From NCBI GenBank assembly GCA_025267735.1, contig CM046304.1:6386001-6450000 (forward strand): DNA of 64,000 nucleotides. The letters run 5' to 3'. The stretch's first letter is position 1. Every line of letters starts with the position of its first letter. The notes beneath the pieces were generated by a model, which saw nothing but the letters and a program-made list of their open reading frames with translations, was not told the DNA's origin and searched no databases. This stretch comes from Mactra quadrangularis (taxonomy: Eukaryota; Mollusca; Bivalvia; Venerida; Mactridae). Below are positions 39,201-48,398 of the stretch, one piece after another. Made by a program: the position numbers and the translations under genes.

Positions 39201-42200
39201 TTTTCAACAGCAACTTGATATTTTTATAGTTTTTTTTCTTTTAAGTCATAAAATGTTTAATATTATAACATTTAGTATACATTAATATATATTTATATAA
39301 ATTTAAGAACTTGCCGGATTAAGCAGTATATTAATGTATAGGGCTGTGGTCGGTCCTGACCAGAAAATCGAGTACAAATATTTATCACATCCGAAATCGT
39401 CAGATCTCAATCTATTTTTGGAAAAAAAATGAAAGAACATTTTCAGCTTAATTACAACTGAAAAACGAGTCGCCCTTCTAATGTAAACTTAAATTTATGT
39501 AGGGACCGAACAATCTTGTGTCAAAATTCGATTGATACACATTTAAACAAAAATGATATCACTGAAAATGCCCATAAAACATCTGGTAATAGACATGTTT
39601 GGACTACATGGTTTTCTTTTAGTAAAAACTCTTGTAATTCTTCACTAACTCTTGTTATTACATAAATTCTGTGTGCTTCTCCATTAACAAGTAATTTGTG
39701 GTTCGATTTGTGAATCGATACACATGAATCGTAGTTTGGGTCGGCTTGCCACTAGCTCAACAATCCACAGCCCTATTTATGTAATCATATAAGTATATTT
39801 ACCATAGTTCCACAAATAAATCTAACGGAACTTAAACCAGCGCCATGCGAGTCAAGTGCTTTCTTCCCTGCTTCAATTACTGCTGGATGACTCTGAAAGT
39901 TAAACAAATTAACACAAATAATTTGTTTGACTAAATCAGAACATGATTACACCTTTTAAAACCACAATAAGATGACTTTTTGAATACACAAGAAAACTGG
40001 TTGATGCCCTCAGATATTTCTATTGAGAATATATGCTCATTAGGCCACTACAAGTTGATCATATGTTCTATCGTATTTCTGGGGGGAAATGGGACAAGTG
40101 AGCGAAAAAAAATCAAATCTTCATTCATTTGCTTTATATAGCAATTTGAACAAATTTTTATGAGTGAGCAAGGAAATAAAAATATTTTTTGTAAAAACTG
40201 TCAAAGTTAAGGTGTAAGCGAATCCATAGAACACAATAATCAACTTGCTGTGGCCTTAAATTGTAAATCAAAGTGCCTAGACATGGATTTAACAGGACAA
40301 TATTTATTGTTGTCATTAGAAAGAGGACTTGCGGGTCTAAAATTTACTAACAAACTGTATAACAAAGGATCATGACGCTGATACCACCCACAGAAAAATG
40401 CGAATCAACTGATCATGATTTCCTACACCACAGGTATATGATCTATTAAATTGTCTAGACAGTGAAAAATTGCAGGCGTGTCTATTTTTAGCAAATCGGG
40501 GATTCATTTGAAGAAACGAAATGAACAGGAACTGGTCAGAGGTTACATAACTTATCAATATTTCAGCAGATAAATGGTGGTTCATAATAAAAATGTTAAA
40601 ACGGAATTGACAATGATATTTTCATGTATTGTGTGTTGACAACAAGACTGCTTGATACTGTCAGATATTGTAAACAAGGGGACTATTTATTCACACATTG
40701 GGTTAACCCAACTACATACCGCAGTACTGAATCTGACTGCTCATGTCCGTCTAATGTCTACGTACATGACATTTTGTGATGCGTTACAAAATATGTCGCT
40801 TGCTAAGACCTGAATTGCTTACGCAATCCATGTCAAAAATTAACAATGTTGTACCAGTGATTTGAAAACTCAATATTTGTTCATTAATCCCCAAGCATAT
40901 ATGGATTACAGAAATCTAATTTTATCAAAAGACATTACAGAAGTACTGTAACAAGTATTTAAATCAGCAGGGGTTAATGTATGTGCTGTTGACAAATAAT
41001 AAAATGTACCAATACTGCAGCTATTAAATATCACCAATAAGGCAAAGGTAGATATCATATTGTTTAATTTTATAATCAACTGTCAGAGGCATATACAATA
41101 ACCCTACTGATTTAAATATTCTCTACAGTACTAGTACTCATTATCAATTTAAATCAGTGGGGTTAATGTATGGGCCACTGACAGTTGTACAGTTAGCAAG
41201 TACTTAAGCTACAAAATATCACAAACATTGAACATGTACAATGCCAAAGCCAAATATGAAAAAACCTTTGCAACTAGCAAAGAGCCAGGTCAGCCCACAC
41301 AACATGTGCCGGCTGACCAGGGGGGCGTTTCACTAACATTTGCATAACTTTTACTCTGTTTTAAGATATTCAAAGTACCTTTTTAGTCGCGTAAACTTAC
41401 GCAAAAAATTGAGTTACACAATTCCATTGAAATGCTCTCACAAACGTAACTTTAAGTTACGCTAAAAATTTACGCAAATGACTAGTTACGCCACAGGCTG
41501 TCGGCATGAGACAGTCCCATCAAAAATATTGTATACACACACACTCACACATACACATATATATAGTAAAGGTATGTTACTCATCACCACAGAAACCTCG
41601 AAAAAAATGACCTGTCTTATTCAACGGGCTCCTGTGTTTTAATTTCATGATCGATTTTCGAAAACTTGGTCTTATTTATCAAAAAAATGGTTGATCTGTT
41701 GATTGCTTACAAAAGCTTATTAATTAAAAGCTATTGAAGAAAGTTATGAGACGTTAAACAGGAAAATTGTCCAGGTCGTTACTGTCTGGACCTACCGAAA
41801 ACCGTTTCCTTCTCGAACGTAACTCATAGATGTGTACGTGGAACTCCGATTAAAATGAACTAAAAACAGAGAAAATAATTTTTAAATCACTAGCCTCACT
41901 CACAGTCGCCTAAGGCAAATAACTTGATCACTATCATAACTTTTCCTTGACTTGTCGTGAGTTGTTTTCGTTGGCCTCCATTTTTAGAAAGAAGTCTAGG
42001 CTAAAACCGAACTCATACCGTTTTACGGATCATACTACTCTACTCGAGGACAACTCAACCCATGACAATTAACACGTTAGTAAATTTGAGCTCTAAAATG
42101 AAATTAATTCCGTAAAACTAAAGATAAAGAATAATTATAAATTATCAGGAAACAGTTTTATAGTTATCATAACATTTTATGTAATTTTAATCTATAATAC

Positions 42201-45200
42201 ATAGAACTACAATATCACTAACAACGTAATACGCTATCTTCATTTTTACGCCTTTCTAATTGTAACATACTGTATCTGAAAAATAGTAATCAATAATCAC
42301 CTAATAAATAGATTAACTTTATCATTAACTCACTTTTAAAATTCATTCAGTTCTGAACGATGATGTTTTGTCCAGAATAGCTGTTTGAATATAAAAATGC
42401 GTTTATTTGTAACGGGTTGAGTTGTCCTCGGGTAGAGTTGTATGATCCGTAAAAACGGTATGAGTTCGGTTTTAGCCTAGACTTCTTTCTAAAAATGGAG
42501 ACCAACGAAAACAACTCACGACAAGTCAAGGAAAAATTATGATAGTGATCAAATTATTTGCCTTAGGCGACTGTGAGAGAGGCTAGTGAGTTAAAATATT
42601 ATTTTCTCTGTTTTTGGTTCATTTTTATCTGAGTTCCACGTACACATCTATGAGTTACGTTCGAGAAGGAAACGGTTTTCGGTAGGTCCAGACAGTAACG
42701 ACCTGGACAATTTTCCTGTTTAACGTCTCATAACTTTCTTCAATAGCTTTTAATTAATAAGCTTTTGTAAGCAATCAACAGGTCAACCATTTTTTTGATA
42801 AATAAGACCAAGTTTTCGAAAATCGATCATGAAATAAAAACACAGGAGCCCGTTGAATAAGACAGGTCATTTTTTTCGAGGTTTCTGAGGTAATGAGTTA
42901 CATACCTTTACTATATATATGTGTGTGTGAGTGTGTGTGTGTGTATACAATATTTTTGATGGGACTGTTTCATGCCGACAGCCTGTGAGTTACGCTAGCA
43001 TAAACACATCCCAGGTTCTTGTTGTTGGCTGCTCATAGTCCAATTTTTATCCTGAAATCCCTAAAACGGCTAAAACTTGAAGTCCATAGTTAAAATGAAG
43101 CATTGAAAGGGGTAAGGTTGGAGATAGAGATTGTCCATACTTACAGATAGGCCAAGGTAATTGTTAGCACAGAAGTTAAGAATGCCTCCTTTACTGCCAT
43201 GTACTTTAATCTGAGGTCCCATCGGCGAGGTTATAACTCTTTCATGTTTAAATGTTCCTGCATCTTGAATATCTGGAATTTACATAGAAGTTATTATACA
43301 TAACAAATTGTTTACAAGCTAGGGGAATAGCCAGAAACTGGTTGATAATTTAATGGCAAAAATTTAAACACAAATTATACACAAACTTGTTTTTTACCTA
43401 GAATATTCAAGAGCAGAATTTACTTAAGGGACAGCATTGTAAAATCAACAACAAATGAGAAGGACATTTGCATAACTGATCAATTCATGCACTTTCCCGA
43501 GTGAACAAAAACCTATTTAGATTGTTCAGTTCAACATATACGTGTACATTCAAATTCAGGTCTAGTTCATATAATTTTTACTAACATGAAAATATACAGT
43601 GACTATTTTATTACCACTTGTTATCGTCGGTCAGGACTGACGATATATACAATTATCAAGATTTGAGCATTTTTGTGTCGACACCGGTTACCTTTAGCCA
43701 ATCAGAACGATGCATTTGAGGTCACGTGATGAAAAAATGACGTCGAGTAGTCAAAATAGGGGTGCGTGTATAGACTCGTCGACAACGTGTATTATACGGT
43801 TACCTGTTTGTATTACCAGAAAATGTCATAGTCGATATATGAACGAGTACTAGTTTCAAGGAAATTGCAATATAAAACCAAAAAACATGCGTAACTAATT
43901 GTACCACATTCATTTCTTGAAAAAAATCGCATTTGTTGAAAAAAGCAAACCTATCTTCCCTACTTCCGAGCAAGTTTATTAATAAATATGAACGTTCGAT
44001 TAGCTGGCTTAATATGGGGCAGAACATGTTCTTGAAACGAATAATCTGGTTTGCTTATCAATAAAATATAGTCTTTTAATGTAAAATGGACAGGTGAATT
44101 GTGAAGTCTACCATATTAATTAATGCTTTTGTACGTGCGCAGTCGGAATATGCCTGGACAGCACATGGTAATTCAATGGTTTTATCCGGCCTTACAGTGT
44201 GTAGAATTAATCAAACGCTCTGTAGTCTATAAATAGACTTGGGACGGTTTAAAGCACTTACGAATATCTGAATCTGTGGTAATATGTTAGAGGACCACTG
44301 CTGGTATTTATATCCGACGAGGATGGAGGCGCTCTAGTCGAGCTTCTGAAGGGCTGATTTAAAGCCCTCTACTGTATAGGCATGCACTGATTGATCTGCA
44401 TATTGCTTGAATCTTTATACTCTAAGGAGAATACACGGCTAAAAGACGATTTCAAGCATTTTTGGAAATGCTAATACTTGTATCATACTAAAACTTGTTA
44501 GATGATAGATAGATAATGGCACAATTATTAAAGCCCCTTTACTAAATAGAACGCTGATAATAGTCAAGTATCACGCGTTTGCTTAAAACTCTTGCAAACA
44601 TTAAATGAATATATAAAACGCACCCAAGGCACAAAAAACTCAAGTATTTTTTCCAGAATTTATACTAATACTTTTTAAAATTAGCAATAAAACCCAAGGT
44701 AATGACTCTACGGAAAATCACGGAACTCAACGAACGAGATCGGATGTTTGGCTTAAACGATTCTAAAGTCACCGTCACCAACGTCTATCTCTCCGCTCGT
44801 ATCATCGCGATCATGTACTTGAGTTGGGAGAATGTAGAGTTCAGTGAGGATTCGCGTTTCGGCTAATGTAACGCCCTCAGATTAATCAATGTTTCAAAAC
44901 GAGTTTAAGTCACAACTCGTTGTTTGCCAAGGTTGGGCATACACATAGACCAGCTTTTATGCTCGGTGAGTGTCTCTATATTTTGGCAACGTCATGACTG
45001 TATCTATCAGCATAGTAACGACAGACTTTACGTTGAGCATGTCACCAAGGACTTCTTACAGGGTGAAAAATCAATGTTTCCTTATATTATTCTGAATCAC
45101 GAAAATTGTGTACCTAATTGAAATGAGGCGTTTCTTTTTAGCATCAGTTTAAATGTTTGCGTACTCAATATTTGCACGCACTGATTTCTCGAGTAAACCA

Positions 45201-48200
45201 TTGGAAAAACGATATGACATATCCAACACTTTACAATTTTGTGTAAGTTTTACCAAACACCTTTTAAGCAACTTGATTGGCTGAGAGGGTATCTCCGTAA
45301 TCTAATTTGCATGTTATAAAAGTACCCCACTTTTATAAGAAATTGATATTTTGAATAACTTGACCCCTTAAAGGGAGCCCGCTACAGAGAGTTATTATAA
45401 TCCAAAGGCAGTTATATTCTTTTGTCTTTTTGATAGTTTTACTTGTTTTTAAATTAATGATAAAGATTTTGTCTTCGTTTAGTGGCTTTAATTTTTTAAT
45501 GATGAGTGAAAAATTGAACCCAAGATATCTGAAAACCTGCTCTTTCTATAACAAATTAGGAAAATTATACATAAAATTTTTTGTATCAATATATCCAAAG
45601 ACATTATATAAAATATAACAAACTGTACTTTCTAGTTTCAATTCTTAACAGAAAACATGAAAACTTAGCAATATAAAAAAGATAAGTACAACGCAGTTAT
45701 GTTAAATTAAACTTCATCTTTCATCATTTAGTTTATGGTTTTAAAAATGCTAGATTGTATATCGATATTCAAAATTGCAAATCCATAGCGAATCATCTGT
45801 CAAGAATAGGTGATGCATTGATATTGCAATTTCCGATGAGGGCCCTATAACATACCATTCAGTTCTTTCTGTAAATTTTCTTGAACTTTGGCTGATGTAG
45901 ATGTACTTCTTCCATACTGTACCAAACATCTAGGGGACCAAAAGGCTGAAATATGATTGCAGTAATTTCTCATTGAATAGCAATTAAGAGTTTAAGTAAA
46001 TTATATTCAACATGAATTAAAGTGATACCTTCAAGTTGAATTATCTCAAACTTGTACAATTATATCAGAGTAAAATAATGTATCTGGCAACTTACACTCA
46101 AGTGAAGTGTCTGAAGCAATCACATGGCAGGGGCGGATCCAGGATTTTTTTCTAGGGAGGTTCCAACTTTTTCTAGGGGGATTCAAACTTTCACACCACA
46201 ACCACATTATACACATTATGCAGAATAAAGCAACATATTTATAATCCAAACAAAATAGCCATTAAATCTCTGTAAGCACCAAGAAAATTGGCTTCATGCT
46301 AATTAAAAATGACTTACAGTCACGAAATACGCTAATGGACAGGTACATTTTGGAAATTAATTCTAGGGGGGTCCAGACCCCCCTGGCCTCCCAGCTAGAT
46401 TCACCTATGCATGGTATTTTTTTTGACAAAAAAGTTTAGCAGTGCCACTGGTTGTGTTTAACCTTGGACCTCAATCTTGATCCCTTATAAGCAATGGTCC
46501 TACCACTGGACCATAGGCGGATCTAGCGCCAGGGGTGGTCAGGGGGTCCTTATCCAAATTTCCAAAATGTATGTAGCCGTTAAATAACTTTTAGCATGAA
46601 GAAATATTTCTTGCTCGCCTTTGTGCTTACATAGATCTTATGGTTAGGTAGTTATATTATTTTACTGTGTTTCTGCAATCTTCAAAAATTTGAGGGTCAT
46701 TTTTGACCCCCTCTTTTATTTTTCAAGAGTCATTTGAAGTTTTCAAGGGTCAATGTTATAACTTGACTATTAAACCCATTTATATTATAATGAGCAGCAT
46801 AATGAACAATTTAAAGACAGTGATATTTTAAAAATAGGTGAATGTAAACAAAAGAACAAGCTTATCTGCATTTGCTAATATTTTTTCAATCAGCCATTCT
46901 CTTTTGATCATAATTATTTAGCAGATAATTAAAGAACTAGGTCATTCTTTTTTTAAACTTAATAATTATAAAAACAATTAAATCAAACTAAACGCTATGA
47001 TTACATACTGAGACATTGCAACTAAGACATTGCTGTGTAATAAAACATCAAAGAGTGTGAAAAGATGCCAACATGCATCTTAACAATGTTGAACATGTGT
47101 AAATTTGTAACCAAACAGAGGATCAAATGCATTCCATCCCTGGTAAATGATGAAATATACGATATACAGACGTTTTGCAACAAATGGTAATGTTATAAGA
47201 CAAGATCACTATTTTTACCTCGTAACCACATGGCCACGTCATATACATTGTAAAAGCCGAATATGGAGAGGATGTGTATTATAGGCATTGTATGCCTGTT
47301 ATCCAATCCAATTCATTGAATAAAATATGTATTAAATTAAAAGCCGAATATATATATAGTGATCTACTTGTCACCGAAAAAATGACTGTCGTAATTTTGT
47401 CAAAGTTATTTTTTGGCAGCATATATTCGTGAACTGTTGTAATGACACACTAGACACATTTGAACTGGTCATCACTATAGTAAGTAAGTAAGTAATATTT
47501 ATTTATAAAGTCGGGGAGCATAACATGATACAAAACACAAGCTCTGAAGAGCTTTTAAAGATGACTTATAAACTACAATTACATAAAACAATACATATTA
47601 CAATACAATACATGCATAACAGATGGAAATATATTAAATATATTAAAAAAGGACGTCATGTATATAAAAGTAACACATACTAATACAGATTAAATAAGTT
47701 ACATGGATTTAAGGAAAGACAATTGGTTATGAATAGATAAAATGATAGCATTCAATTATTGAACACGATTACATAAAACAAATTAAAATCTAAAATTTAT
47801 GAGATAACTGTTGATCTTGGCCAAGGCCTAAAAACTGCCTACACTGAAAAAAATGCGTCAAAGACGCAAAATACACTAATGTAGTCGCGGAAACACTAAA
47901 ATTTTATTATTAATATAATGTGTTATTCTGCAAACTGAGTTTATGTGGTTATGGTTTGAAAGTTTGAACCCCCCCCCCCTAGAAATAATTGGGACCCCCC
48001 CTAGAAAATGTCCTGGATTCGCCCCTGAGGACAACTGCTCCTACTATAGTAAGTAATACAGAGCCGCATCCAGCGGTGTCGCAATTAAGAAGTATAACAT
48101 ACTAAGTTAGAAACACTTTTATACATATTATATAGCTAAATTTTACTTGTACATGTCTAATAGGCAATTAAAGGCCAGCAGGTGCGATCACATAAGCACG

Positions 48201-48359
48201 AGCAATTGACACGTTTCGTCGTAAAGATCGATTCATTTCATACGTGAAACAGTTAATACTAGTCATTAAACACAAGGTAGATCGATAAAATACAACTAAA
48301 TTCTTACCACGACGAAGGCAACGGCTTGAAACACGAACACTTGACTGCATGGCTATCAT
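21212..48359 (-). CDS. GCAT: Glycine C-acetyltransferase (2-amino-3-ketobutyrate CoA ligase), mitochondrial, 13 coding exons
   Basis: Catalyses CoA-dependent cleavage of 2-amino-3-ketobutyrate to glycine and acetyl-CoA, the second step of mitochondrial threonine breakdown, as a PLP-dependent alpha-oxoamine synthase. Exons in transcript order: 48308-48359, 45856-45945, 43145-43272, 39803-39892, 37550-37769, 36653-36749, 35561-35647, 34612-34694, 33302-33411, 29005-29106, 24545-24623, 23949-23996, 21212-21321. All junctions are GT-AG and phases agree, giving 1296 nt or 431 residues (human protein about 419). Visible motifs: [23 protein letters not shown] with the PLP-stacking His at 170; [10 protein letters not shown] with Asp242 and His245; [15 protein letters not shown] with the Schiff-base lysine at 276; [29 protein letters not shown]. 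The N-terminus ([13 protein letters not shown]) is rich in Arg and Ser without acidic residues, as in a mitochondrial targeting peptide. In-frame ATGs at 48398, 48359 and 48350 leave the start uncertain; 48359 is a compromise. Family assignment is very secure. Confidence 0.96.
21599..21905 (+). repeat. SINE-A copy 6, near full length, in GCAT intron 12
   Basis: GCTAGCTCAGTTGGTAGCAC and GGTTCGATTCCCGGGCAGGG give good A and B boxes. It ends CGTGTTAAACCCAACAAACA followed by a CAAA tail. This is the best-preserved family member, antisense to GCAT. Confidence 0.88.
21960..22085 (-). repeat. Possible decayed tRNA-SINE of a fourth type
   Basis: GATTAAGTTTCTTGCACAA, GTGATTTGAACCAACAAGG and GTGGCTATCTAAATACCAG resemble the segment at 37299-37436 (TTTCTTGCTCAAG, GATTCAAACCTACG, TGGCTATCTAATGATTACCA). 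Confidence 0.4.
22806..23198 (+). mobile_element. MITE-C copy 1 in GCAT intron 12
   Basis: TAGTCTGACAATATTAACCT..GAGCTTGAC at left, TCAAGCTCAGGTTAATATTG..TCAGACT at right, TA on both sides. Internal sequence matches copies at 29220-29857 (reverse) and 52046-52449. Confidence 0.85.
23400..23875 (+). repeat. Tandem repeat of about 165 bp, three units
   Basis: GTCACATGAGATGTGGTTGA followed by GGAACATATATCTAAAGTTT and AAGAAATAAA recurs at about 23409, 23586 and 23747, ending in GCGGACGCCGACACCGATGC and GAACAGCTCTAC. Such a module is common in bivalve introns (general knowledge, not checked). A 103-codon minus frame over it is a shadow. Confidence 0.8.
24738..25682. mobile_element. 945 bp non-autonomous pogo/Tigger-like element in GCAT intron 10
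   Basis: CAGTCAAAATTGCCC and TATTAAGCGACC at left; GGTCGCTTAATACAAG and TTTGACTG at right; TA at 24736-24737 and 25683-25684. CAGTCAAA ends with AAGCGACC words are characteristic of pogo-type elements. A 78-codon frame inside (25321-25557) shows no transposase motif. Confidence 0.75.
25918..26758. mobile_element. TIR element with TTGGAAGGAATTTTTT ends, containing a SINE-A
   Basis: TTGGAAGGAATTTTTT at left and its complement at right (about 26742-26758). The left end also has an immediate short palindrome. R-repeat sequence flanks both sides (TTATAAGTTTTAGTTTAG; TTTTACATATCTTC), suggesting insertion into it. The target duplication is unclear (ACATACTTT / CAGTACTTT). Confidence 0.5.
26386..26640 (-). 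repeat. SINE-A copy 7
   Basis: GTTTAACACCGTAGGAACAC, CTAAATCTCTGGATTTAGC and GGAATCGAACCTACAACC mark a minus-strand copy nested inside the TIR element around it. Confidence 0.8.
26891..27470 (-). repeat. Two tandem R-repeat units
   Basis: On the minus strand each unit runs from GTTTCATTACACA..CAATATTTAGGGGTG to GGACAAGTC..GCATGACCTAGAATACGAC. The join at about 27185 reads GACGACCTGTACAGGTCGTA, showing the unit is about 290 bases and tandem. Confidence 0.8.
27705..28051. mobile_element. 347 bp hAT-like MITE in GCAT intron 10
   Basis: CAGGGCTCGAATTTAA and its near complement TTAAATTTGAGCCCTG. The 8 bp flanks ATATATGT (27697-27704) and ATATATAT (28052-28059) agree at seven positions. Further inverted similarity around ACTTGCAAATTTTTGCGAG occurs inside. 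Confidence 0.75.
28060..28980. other. GCAT intron 10 sequence, nothing recognised
   Basis: AT-rich intron without recognised repeats. Confidence 0.4.
29220..29857 (-). mobile_element. MITE-C copy 2, split by MITE-B copy 2
   Basis: TAGTGTGACAATATTAACCC and its complement at the right (TTAAAATTGTCAGACTA). The body matches MITE-C copies 1 and 3 in reverse, but 29314-29556 is foreign: GTTTTTTCTCAACTGTCAAA..CAGTTGAGAAAAAAC, that is MITE-B. Confidence 0.82.
29314..29556. mobile_element. MITE-B copy 2
   Basis: CTCAACTGTCAAAGCTTGAA and ACACGGTGACTGAGTGC at left; GCATTCACCGTGAAGTTATT and CGACAGTTGAG at right. Nested in MITE-C copy 2. Confidence 0.82.
30375..30517. repeat. 143 bp near-perfect palindrome in GCAT intron 9
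   Basis: GGTTATTAAACAGGACAAGT and the complement of ACTTGCCCTGTTTCATAACC enclose a GC-rich centre with two GCCCGAGGGC palindromes. An adjacent pair TTGCATATGTT (about 30523) and AACATATGCAA (about 30984) suggests a larger element reaching to 31000, with GGCACACTT words repeated inside. Confidence 0.75.
31741..31987. mobile_element. MITE-C-related element
   Basis: AAATGCGTAAATATTGACCC and GACCTGACC at left; GGTCAGGTCGGGGTCAATTT plus TTACGCACTA at right. Near its right end CTTGCATAAAGGTCA also occurs in MITE-C, suggesting a related but diverged family. Confidence 0.65.
32110..32255. mobile_element. MITE-B copy 3, internally deleted
   Basis: TTTTTTCTCAACTGTCAAAA and CATGAATAATTTCA at left; TCACCGTGAAATTATTCAAG and TTTGACAATTAAGAAAAAA at right. 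Only about 146 bases long. Confidence 0.75.
32361..32822. mobile_element. E-family MITE copy 2
   Basis: CTTAACGAAACTTCTAAGTA, TTATTTTTCAACATT and CATGGTTTTCATGCTTCTTA match the E element at 17419-17987. The right arm stops after AGAAGCATGAAAACCAATAC without the terminal AAACTTC block, so it is truncated by about 170 bases. Confidence 0.65.
32857..33255. mobile_element. 399 bp hAT-like MITE next to GCAT exon 9
   Basis: TAGAGCAGCAACAATCTGAT and the complement of ATCGTTGCAGCCCTA, an hAT-type terminus. Flanking 8 bp ATTAGTAC (32849-32856) and ATTAATAC (33256-33263) agree at seven positions. It lies about 38 bases from the exon 9 donor. Confidence 0.8.
33565..33836 (-). repeat. SINE-B copy in GCAT intron 8
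   Basis: CCTAACCTAGCTTTCCTAGA, CCGGAAACTTCTCCATATA and TTTAATGGAGGAAAATTGAC, with worn tRNA boxes (GGATTCAAACTCGTACC, CTACAAACTGCGCTATC). Confidence 0.8.
33840..34605. other. GCAT intron 8 sequence, nothing recognised
   Basis: AT-rich intron; the short minus frame at 34324-34536 has no support. Confidence 0.4.
34700..35555. other. GCAT intron 7 sequence, diverged long inverted similarity
   Basis: ACTTTGGTCAGTTATCTTTC (about 34797) is mirrored by AACTGACTAAGGTCCCTTAT (about 35137), with CCTATTAGTTGGA / TCCAACTGATTGGACC further in. This is probably a decayed MITE of about 370 bases. The rest is featureless. Confidence 0.45.
35690..35895 (-). repeat. SINE-C copy 2 in GCAT intron 6
   Basis: GTTGACTTTACAATCTTGTA, AGGCAGGCGATCC, TTTACACCTGGGTGGAATGG and GATCCCCAAGCATGCATCC. 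The B box is mutated (GGGTTTTGTACCAGGG). Confidence 0.78.
36001..36166. repeat. 166 bp palindrome in GCAT intron 6
   Basis: TAGTACACACCACCACTGAG and the complement of CAGTAGTGTGTACTA form arms of about 70 bases that include GGTCTAATAGTGACC and CAGTCAGCCCT. About 200 bases to the right AGAGGGCCATTATCATATCA and ATTATAATGGCCTGA add a second, shorter palindrome (about 36370-36420). Together they may be the ends of one MITE. Confidence 0.65.
37299..37436 (-). repeat. Decayed tRNA-SINE in GCAT intron 5
   Basis: TTTCTTGCTCAAGAAAACAA, GGGATTCAAACCTACGTG (B-box-like on the minus strand) and CTTAGCAATTCAGCCACAC (A-box-like). Similar to 21960-22085. Confidence 0.45.
38138..38447 (+). pseudogene. 3' end of a non-LTR retrotransposon ORF2 (decayed)
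   Basis: Frame reads [12 protein letters not shown], a stop, then [20 protein letters not shown] and [10 protein letters not shown] before the terminal stop. [13 protein letters not shown] is the widely shared C-terminal motif of LINE reverse-transcriptase proteins. A 3' UTR of about 150 bases ends in AATAAGAAGAAGAAGATGAT. It is in GCAT intron 4, antisense to the gene. Confidence 0.65.
38448..39330. other. GCAT intron 4 sequence with an unsupported 121-codon frame
   Basis: The longest minus-strand open frame outside recognised genes and elements (38465-38830) lies here but shows no domain, no codon pattern and no splice logic with GCAT. I do not call it a gene. Confidence 0.4.
39339..39775. 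mobile_element. 437 bp hAT-like MITE beside GCAT exon 4
   Basis: TAGGGCTGTGG and CCACAGCCCTA ends. Flanks TTAATGTA (39331-39338) and TTTATGTA (39776-39783) are an 8 bp duplication with one change. Its edge is about 19 bases from the exon 4 donor at 39801-39802. Confidence 0.8.
39893..40930. other. GCAT intron 3 sequence, nothing recognised
   Basis: AT-rich intron. The 71-codon minus frame at 40370-40585 has no recognisable motif. Confidence 0.4.
41080..41190. repeat. 110 bp hairpin repeat with ACTGTCAG ends
   Basis: CAACTGTCAGAGGCATATAC and CACTGACAGTTG face each other around ACCC.ACTGATTTAAAT and its complement. Similar ATTTAAATCAG.GGGG..TTAATGTATG units lie at about 27620-27672, 40950-40990 and 57065-57135. 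Confidence 0.6.
41492..42987. mobile_element. FB2: 1.5 kb foldback element with 8 bp target duplication
   Basis: Left arm 41492 to about 42072 and right arm about 42408-42987 are over 90 percent alike by eye and inverted, with a spacer of about 335 bases. Termini are CACAGGCTGTCGGCATGA and its complement. AGTTACGC is repeated exactly at 41484-41491 and 42988-42995. An 8 bp duplication points to hAT-type transposition. No transposase is present. It lies in GCAT intron 3, so the pre-mRNA would carry a hairpin of nearly 580 bp. Confidence 0.93.
43275..44700. other. GCAT intron 2, left part, nothing recognised
   Basis: Mixed-composition intron with a locally GC-richer part around 43640-43800 (ACGTGATG, GACGTCGAG) but no exon or repeat that I can support. 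Confidence 0.4.
44702..45121 (+). pseudogene. Tc1-like transposase remnant
   Basis: An open segment 44702-44866 (54 codons) ends with [15 protein letters not shown], resembling the WxxVxFSDESRF motif at the second catalytic Asp of Tc1/mariner transposases. About 150 bases on, [17 protein letters not shown] (in the frame beginning 44924) resembles the DNARPH..x..FL region around the next catalytic Asp. Frames differ and stops intervene, so the gene is dead. Its base composition is more GC-rich than the surrounding intron. Assignment rests on pattern similarity only. Confidence 0.5.
45122..45855. other. GCAT intron 2, right part, nothing recognised
   Basis: AT-rich; a 62-codon plus frame at 45430-45618 has no support. 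Confidence 0.4.
46128..46409. mobile_element. D1: about 280 bp MITE with GGGGCGGATCCAGG end
   Basis: CAGGGGCGGATCCAGGA at left; CTAGATTCACCTATG at right, the diverged complement. CTAGGGGG words sit just inside both ends. CATGG lies on both sides (46123-46127, 46410-46414). In GCAT intron 1. Confidence 0.65.
46437..46511 (-). repeat. SINE-C copy 3, head portion (split by D2)
   Basis: AGTGCCACTGGTTGTG, CTTGATCCCTTATAAG and GTCCTACCACTGGAC correspond to the SINE-C head. The missing ACTGCTCCTAC part appears at about 48033-48043, after D2. Confidence 0.65.
46512..48027. mobile_element. D2: 1.5 kb D-family element in GCAT intron 1
   Basis: CATAGGCGGATCTAGCG at left and GTCCTGGATTCGCCCCTG at right are diverged inverted ends, each followed inward by G/C homopolymer and CTAGA words. 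It splits a SINE-C copy. The flanking GGAC is consistent with a 4-5 bp duplication. No transposase recognised; a LINE-like tail lies inside at 47479. Confidence 0.65.
47479..47830 (-). repeat. Probable 3' UTR end of a non-LTR element
   Basis: (TAAG)n at 47479-47495 followed by TAATATTTATTTATAAAGTC; on the minus strand this is a TTATAAATAAATATTA end with a CTTA tail, as in many LINE 3' ends. The 300 bases beyond are A/CATA-rich without a coding remnant. Confidence 0.4.
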
Positions 48360-48398
48360 AAACAATTTTGACCTTGGCCTTTCATATGTATTGAACAA

